Source of the DNA: Marinobacterium aestuarii | GTDB lineage: Bacteria > Pseudomonadota > Gammaproteobacteria > Pseudomonadales > Balneatricaceae | NCBI RefSeq assembly: GCF_001651805.1 | Contig: NZ_CP015839.1 | Coordinates: 2,976,001-3,040,000 of the forward strand | Length of the DNA stretch: 64,000 bases | Direction of reading: 5' to 3' | Shown: positions 49,952 through 59,160 of the stretch, piece by piece | Layout: each line of letters begins with the position of its first letter | How positions within the stretch are numbered: position 1 is the stretch's first letter | The notes under the pieces: model-generated | The model's database searches: none | What the model was told of the DNA's origin: nothing | What the model saw: the letters and a program-made list of their open reading frames with translations, nothing else | Program-made: the position numbers and the translations under genes

Positions 49952-50086
49952 GGAATTGAATGTAGCATGCCCGACGGGGTTAGGGCAGCCCCCACGGCTG
50001 GTCCGCTGTGCCAATGCCCGCCGCCCAGCGGCACTGTGCGCTCAGGAGCACCGGGCACAGAGCCCATACCCTCATGACGGGCGCCA

Positions 50087-50731
50087 TCAGGCCTGATTGA
50101 TCCGTCGCTCGCAACTGTTGAGCCACTCTTCATAGCTGACTCTCGGTAACTGGAACTGATCCCGCGTCGAGGTGTAGGTATCGGCGTGCATGCGGGAGAT
50201 CGGGCAGTAGGCCGGTGAGCGCACATGCAGCCGCTCAGCATCGATATACTGATCCTGCACGTGCATGTTCACCACTTCACCAAAGATAATCGAGCGGTTG
50301 GGGTATTCCACACTGCGCTCCAGGCGGCACTCAAATGCCACCGGCGCCTCGAGAATACGCCCCGGCATCACCTGACTGCTGTCGGCGCAGGTCAGCTGCG
50401 AGGCCTCCAGTTCGTCCACCTCCGGCGGAAAATCAATCGACGAGACAATCATCTGGCGAGCAATGCTCTCGTCTACCATATTGACGACAAATTCGCCGGT
50501 TGCATGAATATTGCGCGTCGTATCCTTGGGGCTACCGCCGGGCTTGTGCTGAATGCCCAGAATCAGCAGCGGCGGCTCGTCACTGAACACATTGAAAAAG
50601 CTGATGGGGGCGGCATTGTTGACCCCGTCGGGACAACGGCTGGTCACCAGCGCGATGGGGCGCGGTACAACAAAGCTCACCAGCAGCTTGTATTTTTCCT
50701 GCTTGCTCAGGCGCGTAAAATCAAATTCCAT
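50087..50731 (-). CDS. Flavin reductase family protein
   Basis: A 214-residue protein of the flavin-reductase-like split-barrel fold. The signatures PRPIALVTSRCPDGVNNAAPISFFN and FVVNMVDESIARQM are typical of members that bind FMN and reduce it with NAD(P)H or act as the small partner of monooxygenases. ATG 50731 has GGAG seven bases upstream. It lies 131 bp downstream of the importer operon on the same strand, behind a possible weak terminator, and may or may not belong to it. Confidence 0.88.
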   Translation of the reverse strand: MEFDFTRLSKQEKYKLLVSFVVPRPIALVTSRCPDGVNNAAPISFFNVFSDEPPLLILGIQHKPGGSPKDTTRNIHATGEFVVNMVDESIARQMIVSSIDFPPEVDELEASQLTCADSSQVMPGRILEAPVAFECRLERSVEYPNRSIIFGEVVNMHVQDQYIDAERLHVRSPAYCPISRMHADTYTSTRDQFQLPRVSYEEWLNSCERRINQA

Positions 50732-50794
50732 CATGAATCTCCAGACGGGCCCTGTGCCCGCGTGCTGCATTGTCAATCCCGGCGCGAACAAGGA

Positions 50795-50820
50795 CCCGCC
50801 AGCGCTAAGGAGCCGGCGGG
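50795..50820 (-). terminator. Weak hairpin after the dpp-type operon
   Basis: CCCGCC and GGCGGG form a 6-bp GC stem, and a T-richer stretch follows on the minus strand. It would only partly separate the flavin reductase from the ABC genes. Confidence 0.3.
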
Positions 50821-50862
50821 CCAACGCGGCACCGGAGGTACAACCTGGTAAGGGGTGTGGCG

Positions 50863-51909
50863 TCAGATGCGCCCTTCCTCTACTGCGTGGCAGGCCACCT
50901 GACCACCACCGTCTGTGGCGATGGTGGCCGGGCGCTCTGAGGTGCAGCGCGCATTGGCGTGGGGGCAGCGCGGGTGAAAGGTGCAGCCACTGGGCGGTGA
51001 AATCGGGCTGGGCACTTCGCCACTCACCGGCGTACGCGCCCGCCCGCTCATGTCCAGATCCGGAATGGCATCCAGCAGCATGCGTGTATAGGGGTGACGC
51101 GGGTTACGCAGCAGCTCGGCGGAAGGTGCCTGCTCCACCATGGCGCCCAGATACATGACCCCGACGCGATCGGAGATATGAAAGACCACCGCCAGGTCGT
51201 GGCTGATAAACATATAGGTCAGGCGATACTGGCGCTGCAGGTCGCGCATCAGATTGAGAATCTGCGCCTGCACCGACACATCCAGCGCCGAGGTCGGCTC
51301 ATCGCAGACGATAAAGTCCGGATTACTCGCCAGGGCGCGGGCAATGGAGATGCGCTGGCGCTGCCCGCCGCTGAACTCATGGGGGTACTTGTCGCCGTCC
51401 GCCGGCATCAGGCCCACCTGGGTCAGCAGTTCGGCTACTCGCGCGTCCACCTCGGCCGCGGTTTTCATCAAACCGAACACCCGGATCGGCTCGGCGATGA
51501 TTTTTTTGACCCGCCAGCGCGGGTTGAAGCTGGCGTAGGGGTCCTGAAAAATCATCTGCATGCGGCTGCGCAGCGGTGCCATCTGCTTGCGACTCAGCGG
51601 GCCTATATCCACACCCTCGAATTCGATGCTGCCGCTGCTGGGCGCATAGAGCCCAACCGCCAGGCGCGCCGCCGTCGACTTGCCACAACCCGACTCGCCC
51701 ACCAGGCCAAAGGTTTCGCCCTTGTGGATTTCGAAATCGATGCCATCCACCGCCCGCAGGAACTGCCGTGGCCTGCGCTCCAGCACCCGGTTGAGCCAGG
51801 GCGGCGACACATCGAAGTGCCGCTTGAGGTTACGCACCCGCAGGATCGGCTCCGCCGCCGCTTTGTCGGTGGCCATTGTCACGGGGTCTTGCGCTACATG
51901 TGCGTTCAT
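50863..51909 (-). CDS. Dipeptide/oligopeptide-type ABC importer ATPase (DppF/OppF)
   Basis: A 348-residue ABC ATPase: Walker A GESGCGKST, signature FSGGQRQRISIARA, Walker B FIVCDEPTSALD, and the C-terminal oligopeptide-transporter extension with CTFHPRCPHANARC, a possible iron-sulfur or metal motif. It powers the importer with DppD. ATG 51909 overlaps the upstream stop codon (TGATG), with GGAGG seven bases upstream. An ATG at 51912 is equally possible. Confidence 0.92.
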   Translation of the reverse strand: MNAHVAQDPVTMATDKAAAEPILRVRNLKRHFDVSPPWLNRVLERRPRQFLRAVDGIDFEIHKGETFGLVGESGCGKSTAARLAVGLYAPSSGSIEFEGVDIGPLSRKQMAPLRSRMQMIFQDPYASFNPRWRVKKIIAEPIRVFGLMKTAAEVDARVAELLTQVGLMPADGDKYPHEFSGGQRQRISIARALASNPDFIVCDEPTSALDVSVQAQILNLMRDLQRQYRLTYMFISHDLAVVFHISDRVGVMYLGAMVEQAPSAELLRNPRHPYTRMLLDAIPDLDMSGRARTPVSGEVPSPISPPSGCTFHPRCPHANARCTSERPATIATDGGGQVACHAVEEGRI

Positions 51910-53021
51910 CATTCCACCTCCTGCCCGCAGGCCTGTACGGACTTCTTTACCGCAGAGCGGCTTCCATCCGCCTGATGTCTGGCGCGCTGCGCCAGCGCCA
52001 CCTCCGCAAACAGCTGATCGGGATCGGTGGCGGGATCCACGCCATCCCACAGCCAGCAGGCCACCTCACCCTGTCCGGCATGAGCAAACTCGGGCTTTTC
52101 CTCACGGCAGCGCGCCGTGGCATAGGGGCAACGCGGGTTAAAGGCGCAGCCTTTGGGAATATGGCTCAGACGCGGCATGGCGCCGTCGATCTGCACCAGG
52201 TGCTCCACCTCCTCCCCCAGCTTTGGAATGGATCCCATCAGGCCGCGGGTATAGGGGTGGCGCGCATGCTTGATCACCTCCTGCACCGGGCCGACTTCCA
52301 CCAGCCGGCCGGCGTACATGACCGCCACCCGATCGCAGGTTTCAGCGATAACCCCCATATCGTGGGTCACCAGCATCACCGCAGACCCATGCTCGCGGCA
52401 CAGGGTCTTGAGCAGATCGATGATCTGGGCCTGCACCGACACATCCAGCGCCGTGGTCGGCTCATCGGCAATCACGAGCTTGGGATCGACGCAGAGCGCC
52501 AGCGCGATCACCACCCGCTGGCGCATGCCACCGGAAAACTGATGCGGGTACTGATCGATGCGCTGCTCCGGCGCCGGTATCCCCACCTGGGTCAGCATCT
52601 CGATGGCCCGCGCCCGGGCCTGGCGCGGCGTGAGATCCGTGTGGGTGCGAATGGTCTCGATCAGCTGGCGGCCGACGCTGTACAGCGGATTGAGACTGGT
52701 GAGCGGATCCTGAAAAATGGAGCCTATCTGCTTGCCGCGCAGCTTGCGCATGGCCTCGCTCGGCAGGTTATCAATGCGCTGGCCGTTAAAGTGAATCTCG
52801 CCACCGGCAATACGCCCCGGGCGCTCCAGCAAGCCGGTAATGGCGGTACCGGTGAGGGATTTACCCGCACCGGACTCCCCCACCACACCCAGAATTTCAC
52901 CGGCGTTGAGGCTCAGGGATATACCGTCGATGGCCGTGAGAGTGCCGCGCCTGGTCGGAAACTCGATACGCAGGCCTTTGACTTCAAGCAGGGCGCCGTT
53001 AGTGCTCTTGTTGTTATTCAT
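51909..53021 (-). CDS. Dipeptide/oligopeptide-type ABC importer ATPase (DppD/OppD)
   Basis: A 370-residue ABC ATPase: Walker A GESGAGKSLTGTAI, signature FSGGMRQRVVIALAL and Walker B LVIADEPTTALD, followed by the Cys-containing C-terminal extension (FNPRCPYATARC). It is translated from an ATG with GAGGAG upstream and overlaps the partner ATPase gene by one base. Confidence 0.93.
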   Translation of the reverse strand: MNNNKSTNGALLEVKGLRIEFPTRRGTLTAIDGISLSLNAGEILGVVGESGAGKSLTGTAITGLLERPGRIAGGEIHFNGQRIDNLPSEAMRKLRGKQIGSIFQDPLTSLNPLYSVGRQLIETIRTHTDLTPRQARARAIEMLTQVGIPAPEQRIDQYPHQFSGGMRQRVVIALALCVDPKLVIADEPTTALDVSVQAQIIDLLKTLCREHGSAVMLVTHDMGVIAETCDRVAVMYAGRLVEVGPVQEVIKHARHPYTRGLMGSIPKLGEEVEHLVQIDGAMPRLSHIPKGCAFNPRCPYATARCREEKPEFAHAGQGEVACWLWDGVDPATDPDQLFAEVALAQRARHQADGSRSAVKKSVQACGQEVE

Positions 53022-53035
53022 GTTCAGCTCTCCTC

Positions 53036-53968
53036 TCAGCGCAATTTCGGGTTCAGCGCATCGCGCAGCCAGTCACCCAGCAGGTTGACCGCCAGTACCA
53101 GCAGCGCCAGCGTCAGCGACGGGAAGATCACCACCCACCAGATACCGGAGAACAGGAACTCGTTGCCGATACGGATCAGGGTGCCCAGCGACGGCTCGGT
53201 CGGCGGCATGCCCACGCCCAGGAACGACAGCATGGCCTCGGTCAGAATCGCCAGGCCCAGGTTGATGGTGGCGATAACCAGCACCGGCCCCAGCACATTG
53301 GGCAGCACATGGCGGATCATGATCAGCAGCGGATGCAGCCCGATCACCTTGGCCGCCTGCACATATTCCTTGGATTTCTCCACCATGGTGGAGCCACGCA
53401 CGGTGCGGGCGTACTGCACCCAGCTGGTCAGGGCGATGGCCAGCACCAGCACATAGAGGGCCGACTCGTGCATCACCTCCTGGGGCAGAAAGCTCAGGGC
53501 GATACCGTTGATCAGCAGCGCCACCAGGATGGCCGGGAAGCTCAGGATCATGTCGGCCACACGCATGATGAAGGCATCCACCACGCCACCGAGAAAACCG
53601 CTCAAAAGCCCCAGGCTCACGCCAATGATCATGGCCACGAAGACCCCGGCAAACCCCACCACCAGGGACACCCTCAGGCCGTAGAGCATGGACGAGAGCA
53701 CATCGCGGCCCTGGCTGTCGGTCCCCAGCAGGAAGCGGGCATCACCGCCCTCCAGCCACATCGGCGGCAGTTCGCTGTCCATCAGGTCCAGGGTGGCGAC
53801 ATCAAACGGATTGTGCGGTGCGATCCAGGGCGCAAACAGCGCCGCCAGTATCATCACTACCGTCACCAGGGTGGCGATCACGGTAATGCGCGAGCCCTTG
53901 AAGCTGTAGAACAGATCGCTGTCCAGAAAGCGGTGCCAGTCGTCGCGCATAGTCATTAAACGTTGCAT
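53036..53968 (-). CDS. Dipeptide-type ABC importer permease (DppC/OppC)
   Basis: A 310-residue permease of about six helices. The N-terminal region and the EAA-like loop YVQAAKVIGLHPLLIMIRHVLPN contact the ATPases, and GTDSQGRDVLSSMLYGLR is the OppC-typical periplasmic entry. The start has GGAGGG eight bases upstream. It lies 14 bp upstream of dppD. Confidence 0.94.
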   Translation of the reverse strand: MQRLMTMRDDWHRFLDSDLFYSFKGSRITVIATLVTVVMILAALFAPWIAPHNPFDVATLDLMDSELPPMWLEGGDARFLLGTDSQGRDVLSSMLYGLRVSLVVGFAGVFVAMIIGVSLGLLSGFLGGVVDAFIMRVADMILSFPAILVALLINGIALSFLPQEVMHESALYVLVLAIALTSWVQYARTVRGSTMVEKSKEYVQAAKVIGLHPLLIMIRHVLPNVLGPVLVIATINLGLAILTEAMLSFLGVGMPPTEPSLGTLIRIGNEFLFSGIWWVVIFPSLTLALLVLAVNLLGDWLRDALNPKLR

Positions 53969-54025
53969 GGTGCTTGCCCTCCACGCGTTGAAACAAGGCG
54001 ATGGGTACTTGTCATGGCGAGGTTC

Positions 54026-55012
54026 CTAGTGTGAATTGGCGGTGCCGCGATCGGCGCACAGGCGCGGATCCAGCATGAAATACAGCATGTCGACGATCAT
54101 GTTGATCACAACAAAGATCAGCGACACCAGCAGCAGATAGGCGGACATCACCGGGATATCCACGAAGCTCACCGCCTGAATAAACAGGAAGCCCATGCCG
54201 GGCCACTGGAATACGGTTTCGGTAATGATGGCGAAAGCAATCATGGCACCGAGCTGCAGACCGATAATGGTGATCACCGGCATCAGGGTATTTTTCAGCG
54301 CATGGCCAAAGTTGACGGCACGGTTGCTCAAGCCCCGAGCCCGCGCAAAACGGATGTAGTCGGTGCGCAGCACCTCCATCATCTCGGCCCGCACCAGTCG
54401 CATGATCAGCGTGACCTGGAACAGCCCCAGCATGATGCCCGGCAGAATCAGCGATTTCAGGCCGCTGATTGTCAGCAGACCGGTACTCCACCAGCCGATG
54501 TTCACCACCTCGCCACGCCCAAAGGAGGGTAGCCAGTTAAGGGTCACAGAGAAGGTCAGGATCAGCAGGATGCCGGTCACAAAAGTGGGCAAGGATATGC
54601 CGATCAGCGAGAGCGTCTGGAACACATGACTGAGCCAGCTATGGGGCTTTAGCGCCGAATAGACGCCCATAGGCACGCCCACCAGCAGCGAGATGACAAA
54701 AGCCACCGCCACCAGTTCCAGCGTAGCGGGCATGCGCTCGGCAATCAGATCCGACACCGGACGCTGGTTGCGGTAAGAAATACCGAAATCACCCTGGGCG
54801 GCCTGCACCACAAAGGTGGAAAACTGCACATAGAGCGGTTCGCTCAGCCCAAGACTGTCGCGCAGCTGTTCGCGCTCCTCGACTGAGGCGTCCTGGGAGA
54901 TCATGTTGGTGACCGGATCACCAACGAAACGGAACATACTGAAGGCCAGCAAGGCCACGGCCAGCATCACCAGCAACGATTGCCCCAGCCGACGGATTAA
55001 AAAACTAAGCAT
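54026..55012 (-). CDS. Dipeptide-type ABC importer permease (DppB/OppB)
   Basis: A 328-residue permease of six helices with the DppB N terminus MLSFLIRRLGQSLLVMLAVA and the EAA loop YIRFARARGLSNRAVNFGHALKN. It pairs with the DppC-type permease. GGAGT lies before the ATG. It is followed by a 57-bp gap to dppC. Confidence 0.94.
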   Translation of the reverse strand: MLSFLIRRLGQSLLVMLAVALLAFSMFRFVGDPVTNMISQDASVEEREQLRDSLGLSEPLYVQFSTFVVQAAQGDFGISYRNQRPVSDLIAERMPATLELVAVAFVISLLVGVPMGVYSALKPHSWLSHVFQTLSLIGISLPTFVTGILLILTFSVTLNWLPSFGRGEVVNIGWWSTGLLTISGLKSLILPGIMLGLFQVTLIMRLVRAEMMEVLRTDYIRFARARGLSNRAVNFGHALKNTLMPVITIIGLQLGAMIAFAIITETVFQWPGMGFLFIQAVSFVDIPVMSAYLLLVSLIFVVINMIVDMLYFMLDPRLCADRGTANSH

Positions 55013-55051
55013 GGGAATGACTCCTGCGGATAACGGATAAGAGTGAGCAGA

Positions 55052-55074
55052 CGGCCGACCCCGAGGGCCGGCCG
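55052..55074 (-). promoter_or_regulatory. Hairpin between the binding-protein and permease genes
   Basis: Two copies of the palindrome CGGCCG (55052-55057 and 55069-55074) can pair as a small GC hairpin just after the binding-protein stop codon. Such structures often raise the relative amount of binding protein by stabilising its mRNA. Confidence 0.35.
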
Positions 55075-55080
55075 CGACTA

Positions 55081-56658
55081 TCAGTTAACCTTTGTATACC
55101 ACAGGCGTGGTGTGTCATCCGGCGTCTGCGGCAGCGTGATACCTTCACGGATGCCCCAGGACAACGGCTGCTGATGCAACGGGATCACCGCCACCTCATC
55201 GCGTGCTATTTCCAGCGTTTCCGCCAGCATGGCACGACGCTTGGGCTCATCGAGTTCGCCGGAAATCTGATCGATCAGGCTGTCGATACGGGCATTGGAA
55301 TAGCCACCCGGGTTCCAGGTGCCCAGTTTGTCGGCCGGTGTCGCCAGGAAACCTGCCAGGGCACTGAAAGTATCCAGCATCGGCAGGGTCGCCCAGCCAA
55401 ACATATAGATGTCCGAGCCGCCGCCAAGCATTTTCTGGAAGTGGTTGCCCTTGCTCTGGGCAGTCAGGTTGGCCTTGATGCCAACGCGGGCCCACATGGA
55501 CACCACCGCCTGACAGATTTCCTCGTCATTTACATAACGATCATTGGTGCAGTCGAGCCCAACCCTGAAACCATTCGGATAGCCGGCATCCGCCAGCAGC
55601 GCCTTGGCCGCTTCTGGGTCGAACGGGAAGCGCTGATTAAGCGCGGCGTCGTAGCCCGGCACTTCCGGCGCCACCACCAGGGCTGAATTGCGGGAATTGC
55701 CGCGCATCACCTTTTTCTGGATCAGCTCCATATTGATGGCCTGATAGAGCGCCTTGCGCACCCGCACATCCTTGAGCGGATTCTTGCCTTTGATATCGGA
55801 ATCGTGCAGCTGGTCGTCACGCTGATTCATGCCAAACATAATGGTACGCAGCGAGGGCGCCTGCAGCACCTTGACGCCTGCGGTGGCATTGATGCGATTG
55901 ACATCCTGCAGCGGCGCCGGGTACATCAGATCAATCTCGCCGGACAGCAGGGCGGCCACGCGGGTCGCATCGGAGGAGATGGGGGTGAACTCGATACGGG
56001 TCAGGTTATGCTGCGGCGTATCCCACCACTTGGGATTGACCGCCAGCACGGTTTTGGCATCGGGCTGGCGACTTTCAAGGGTGAAGGGGCCGGTACCGTT
56101 GGCATGGGTGGTGGCGTAGCTCTCCTCACCCTTGCGCAGATCAATGGCCTGGAGCGCATTGTTCTCGGTCATCCATTCCTTGTCGAAGATATACACCGTG
56201 GTCAGATAGTTCAGCAGCAGCGGATCGGCCGTGCTCAACACTATCTCGACGCTCAGCTCGCCCACCTTGCGGGCATCCACCACCGTCGGCACATTGACGC
56301 GGATCGGCGCATTGGGATCTATGGCTCGCTTGATCGAGGCCACCACATCATCGGCGCTCAAGCTATTGCCATTATGGAAGCTGACCCCCTCGCGCAGCTC
56401 AAAGCGCCAGACGTTGGGCTCAACCAGCTTCCAACTCGTGGCCAGGGCCGGCTCCAGCTGGAGGTCGGCGCTGTAACGCACCAGCGGCTCGTAAATATGG
56501 TGCAGAAAACCCAGGGTATTACTTTCGGTCACCGAATAGGGATCCAGCGACGCTATATCCGAGGCTTCGGCCATGCGCAGGGTGTTCGCCTGCGACGCCA
56601 TCGCCGCGCCTAGACCCAGAGTTACGGTCATTGCTACACAAAGCAGTTTTCTTCGCAT
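55081..56658 (-). CDS. Periplasmic substrate-binding protein, dipeptide/nickel type (SBP_bac_5)
   Basis: A 525-residue exported protein: signal peptide (MRRKLLCVAMTVTLGLGAAM, cut near ASQA) followed by a family-5 solute-binding fold (LRMAEASDIASLDPYSVTES, NGTGPFTLESRQP and YNHPSA-like APEVPGYD). Class 5 binds peptides, nickel, opines or other small compounds; the substrate is not readable here. It is the promoter-proximal gene of a five-gene importer operon. Two palindromic candidate operators lie upstream at 56743-56774. Confidence 0.93.
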   Translation of the reverse strand: MRRKLLCVAMTVTLGLGAAMASQANTLRMAEASDIASLDPYSVTESNTLGFLHHIYEPLVRYSADLQLEPALATSWKLVEPNVWRFELREGVSFHNGNSLSADDVVASIKRAIDPNAPIRVNVPTVVDARKVGELSVEIVLSTADPLLLNYLTTVYIFDKEWMTENNALQAIDLRKGEESYATTHANGTGPFTLESRQPDAKTVLAVNPKWWDTPQHNLTRIEFTPISSDATRVAALLSGEIDLMYPAPLQDVNRINATAGVKVLQAPSLRTIMFGMNQRDDQLHDSDIKGKNPLKDVRVRKALYQAINMELIQKKVMRGNSRNSALVVAPEVPGYDAALNQRFPFDPEAAKALLADAGYPNGFRVGLDCTNDRYVNDEEICQAVVSMWARVGIKANLTAQSKGNHFQKMLGGGSDIYMFGWATLPMLDTFSALAGFLATPADKLGTWNPGGYSNARIDSLIDQISGELDEPKRRAMLAETLEIARDEVAVIPLHQQPLSWGIREGITLPQTPDDTPRLWYTKVN

Positions 56659-56742
56659 TATTATTCTCTCGTAGCTGCTGCTCTTACCGTCAAGGTTCCA
56701 CCGGAATTGTCACCTTTGACTCTGCGACAAATCCGGCACCAG

Positions 56743-56774
56743 AGGTTAACGATCAAATATTTTTTCGTTAACGA
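56743..56774. promoter_or_regulatory. Candidate operator pair of the GntR regulator, importer side
   Basis: The perfect palindrome TCGTTAACGA (56765-56774) and an imperfect copy AGGTTAACGA (56743-56752) start 22 bp apart, with the imperfect one nearer the importer start. Both lie upstream of the periplasmic binding-protein gene. Confidence 0.6.
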
Positions 56775-56978
56775 TCCTGCATTCAATACATACCACCCCG
56801 TGGTGACTGTCAAGTAAAAATATTTAACCTTGCTTGACTCGCCAGTCAGCTTACGGGCGCATATCTCCGCAATTCAGCTACTTGGAAGCCCCGCAGATTC
56901 TCTGGCTGCGCTTGATATAATTTCACTCAGGCAGGATTAGGCGCCCCAGCGGGGTAGTCGGGACACAAGTCCGATTTT

Positions 56979-57010
56979 TCGTTAACGATTATCTATTGCA
57001 TCGTTAGCAC
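56979..57010. promoter_or_regulatory. Candidate operator pair of the GntR regulator, regulator side
   Basis: The perfect palindrome TCGTTAACGA (56979-56988) and the imperfect TCGTTAGCAC (57001-57010) again start 22 bp apart, with the imperfect one nearer the gene. The pair mirrors 56743-56774. Together with the preceding T run, TTTTTCGTTAACGAT is identical at both loci. Confidence 0.6.
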
Positions 57011-57024
57011 AAGCGCGCTAGCCT
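56996..57024 (+). promoter_or_regulatory. Candidate promoter of the gntR and amidohydrolase genes
   Basis: TTGCAT, 17 bp, TAGCCT. The imperfect operator copy overlaps the start of the spacer, as would suit a repressor. The rest of the 475-bp intergenic region contains no gene. Confidence 0.45.
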
Positions 57025-57133
57025 AGTTTTCAGTGTCCCGACGCAGGCCCATAGCTGCACGCCTGACGGGACTGCACAGAAAGCATCCTCTGTGCTGTAC
57101 TGATGATCATTTTTACAGAATGAGAAACCTGCC

Positions 57134-57838
57134 ATGGGCACCGACAAGACGTCCGTAAACAATCAGCTTGATGCGGCTTACCAGCGCGTTTGGGGGGCCA
57201 TTGTTTCCCACAAGCTGCTACCCGGAACCAGGCTCAAGGAAGACGACCTCTGCGACACCTTCGATATCAGCCGGGGTAATGTTCGCAAGCTGTTGCAGCA
57301 ACTGGCCCATCATCACCTGGTCACGCTGATACCCAACAGCGGCGCCTTCGTGGCGAGACCCAGTCGCGAAGAGGCACTGGAAGTGTTCAAGACCCGCCGC
57401 CTGGTGGAGTTAGAGATGGTGCGCGAACTGGCACGCAAGTGCAGCGCCCAGGACCGGCAGATGCTGGAGAAACACGTCCATCGCGAACATGAAGCCCACA
57501 GCAGCGGCGACAAGAGCCTGCGCATCCGGTTGTCGGGGGAATTCCACCTGCTGATAGGCGCCCTCGCCGAGCGCCCGGTGCTGTATCAGTTTTTGCACGA
57601 AATCATTTCCCGCGCCTCGCTTATAGTCGCGCTGTACCAGCGCTCCCACTCGGCCAATGGCCGCAGCGCCGGTGACCGGGCCTGCTCCGAGCATCATGAC
57701 CTGATCGATGCCATCGCCGCGCACCGCGTCGAACAGGCGGTTGCCGTTATGGAGCAACACCTGCAGGAACTCGAAAACCAGCTCGACCTGGACCCACCCC
57801 TGGAACAGCACGTCGACCTGAGAAAAGTATTCGCCTGA
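57134..57838 (+). CDS. GntR family regulator, FCD subgroup
   Basis: A 234-residue protein with an N-terminal winged helix-turn-helix (AIVSHKLLPGTRLKEDDLCDTFDISRGNVRKLLQQLAHHHLV) split by a normal wing, and a helical C-terminal FCD ligand domain with His-rich metal positions (SCEHHD-like SEHHDLIDAI). FCD regulators usually repress catabolic and uptake genes and release on binding a metabolite. It is divergent from the importer operon and 116 bp upstream of the first amidohydrolase. Palindromic sites lie on both sides. Confidence 0.93.
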   Translation: MGTDKTSVNNQLDAAYQRVWGAIVSHKLLPGTRLKEDDLCDTFDISRGNVRKLLQQLAHHHLVTLIPNSGAFVARPSREEALEVFKTRRLVELEMVRELARKCSAQDRQMLEKHVHREHEAHSSGDKSLRIRLSGEFHLLIGALAERPVLYQFLHEIISRASLIVALYQRSHSANGRSAGDRACSEHHDLIDAIAAHRVEQAVAVMEQHLQELENQLDLDPPLEQHVDLRKVFA

Positions 57839-57954
57839 CCCCGGCAGCAGCGGCAATAGCCGCTGCCATCTGACCGATACAACCCCGCCAGACCCTGCCT
57901 TGCACGGTCCCGGGCTGCCTTTGCCTTTTTTTCGTGATGGGAGCTAATACAACA

Positions 57955-59145
57955 ATGCATAACAACAGCCTGCTGATCCGAAATGTACGCCCGTTGGGCA
58001 GAAACGCCACCGACCTGCTGATACGCAACGGCAAAATAGCCGCCCAGGGAACAGGCCTTGATGCTGCCGAGACAGAGGTTATCAATGGCGCCGGCCAACT
58101 GCTGCTACCGGGCCTGGTCGACGCCCACACCCATATCGACAAAACCTTCTGGGGACAACCCTGGCAGCGCCACCAGGCGGGCCCGCGCCTTATCGACAAG
58201 ATCGAGAACGAACGCCGCCTGCGCCGCGAGCTCAACCTCAGCGCCGAGGTACAGTCCGCCAACCAGATCCGCCAGGCCATCCGCATGGGCACCACCCATA
58301 TCCGTACCCACGTGGATGTGGACACCGAGATAGGCCTGTCGAGTATCGAAGCGGTACTGGCCAGCAAGGAAACCTTTGGCGACAGCATGACCCTGCAGCT
58401 GGTGGCCTTTCCCCAGAGCGGCCTGATGATTCGCCCCGGCACAAGAGAGCTGCTGGAAGCGGCCATAGACGCCGGCGCGGACCTTGTGGGCGGCATCGAC
58501 CCCGGCGCCATTGACCGTGACCCCGCCGGTCACCTGGACTGCATCTTTGATATCGCCGAGCGCAAGCAGGTGGGTATCGATATTCACCTGCACGAAGCCG
58601 ACCAGCTGGGGGCAACCTCCATCGAGCTGATCCTGGAGCGCACCCGGGCGCTGGGCATGCAGGGCAAGGTCACCATCAGCCACGCCTTTTGCCTGGGCAT
58701 GCTGCCCGACGCCCAGCTGGGCGAGCTGATCACCCAGTTCCAGGCGCTGGATATCACCATCATGACCCATGGCCCTGGCCATATCGCCTTCCCGCCGATC
58801 AAGCGGTTGTACGAGGCCGGCGTAAAAATCTGCGCGGGTTCGGACGGCATCCGTGATGCCTGGGGCCCCTACGGCAATGCGGACATGCTGGAGCGTGCCA
58901 TGCTGATGGGCTTTCGCAGCAATTACCGCCAGGATGACGAGCTGGAAATGATCCTGGATATCTGCAGCTTTGGTGGCGCCCGGGTGATGGGTGAGAAAAA
59001 CTACGGCCTGGACACCGGCTGCAGCGCCGACTTCGTGCTGGTGGACGCCCAAACCCCCACCCACGCCATCGTCAGCCGCCCGCCGCGCAGCCTGGTCTGC
59101 AAGGCCGGCCGCATTGTTGCCCGCAACGGCGAATGCCTGGTCTGA
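57955..59145 (+). CDS. Amidohydrolase, cytosine deaminase-like
   Basis: A 396-residue amidohydrolase of the cytosine deaminase branch: metal ligands His58 and His60 in VDAHTHIDK, a later His in DIHLHEAD, a His in SHAFCLG and a catalytic Asp in GSDGIRDAW. Such enzymes remove amino groups or split amide bonds in small N-heterocycles. The start at ATG 57955 gives the normal N terminus; 57937 is an alternative. Next to it is a second amidohydrolase, so the two likely act on one pathway. Confidence 0.87.
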   Translation: MHNNSLLIRNVRPLGRNATDLLIRNGKIAAQGTGLDAAETEVINGAGQLLLPGLVDAHTHIDKTFWGQPWQRHQAGPRLIDKIENERRLRRELNLSAEVQSANQIRQAIRMGTTHIRTHVDVDTEIGLSSIEAVLASKETFGDSMTLQLVAFPQSGLMIRPGTRELLEAAIDAGADLVGGIDPGAIDRDPAGHLDCIFDIAERKQVGIDIHLHEADQLGATSIELILERTRALGMQGKVTISHAFCLGMLPDAQLGELITQFQALDITIMTHGPGHIAFPPIKRLYEAGVKICAGSDGIRDAWGPYGNADMLERAMLMGFRSNYRQDDELEMILDICSFGGARVMGEKNYGLDTGCSADFVLVDAQTPTHAIVSRPPRSLVCKAGRIVARNGECLV

Positions 59146-59160
59146 ACGAGGAGCCCTGCC

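Noticed and set aside
51876-53456. Plus-strand open frame opposite the two ABC ATPase genes
   Set aside because: Both ATPases have all motifs on the minus strand.
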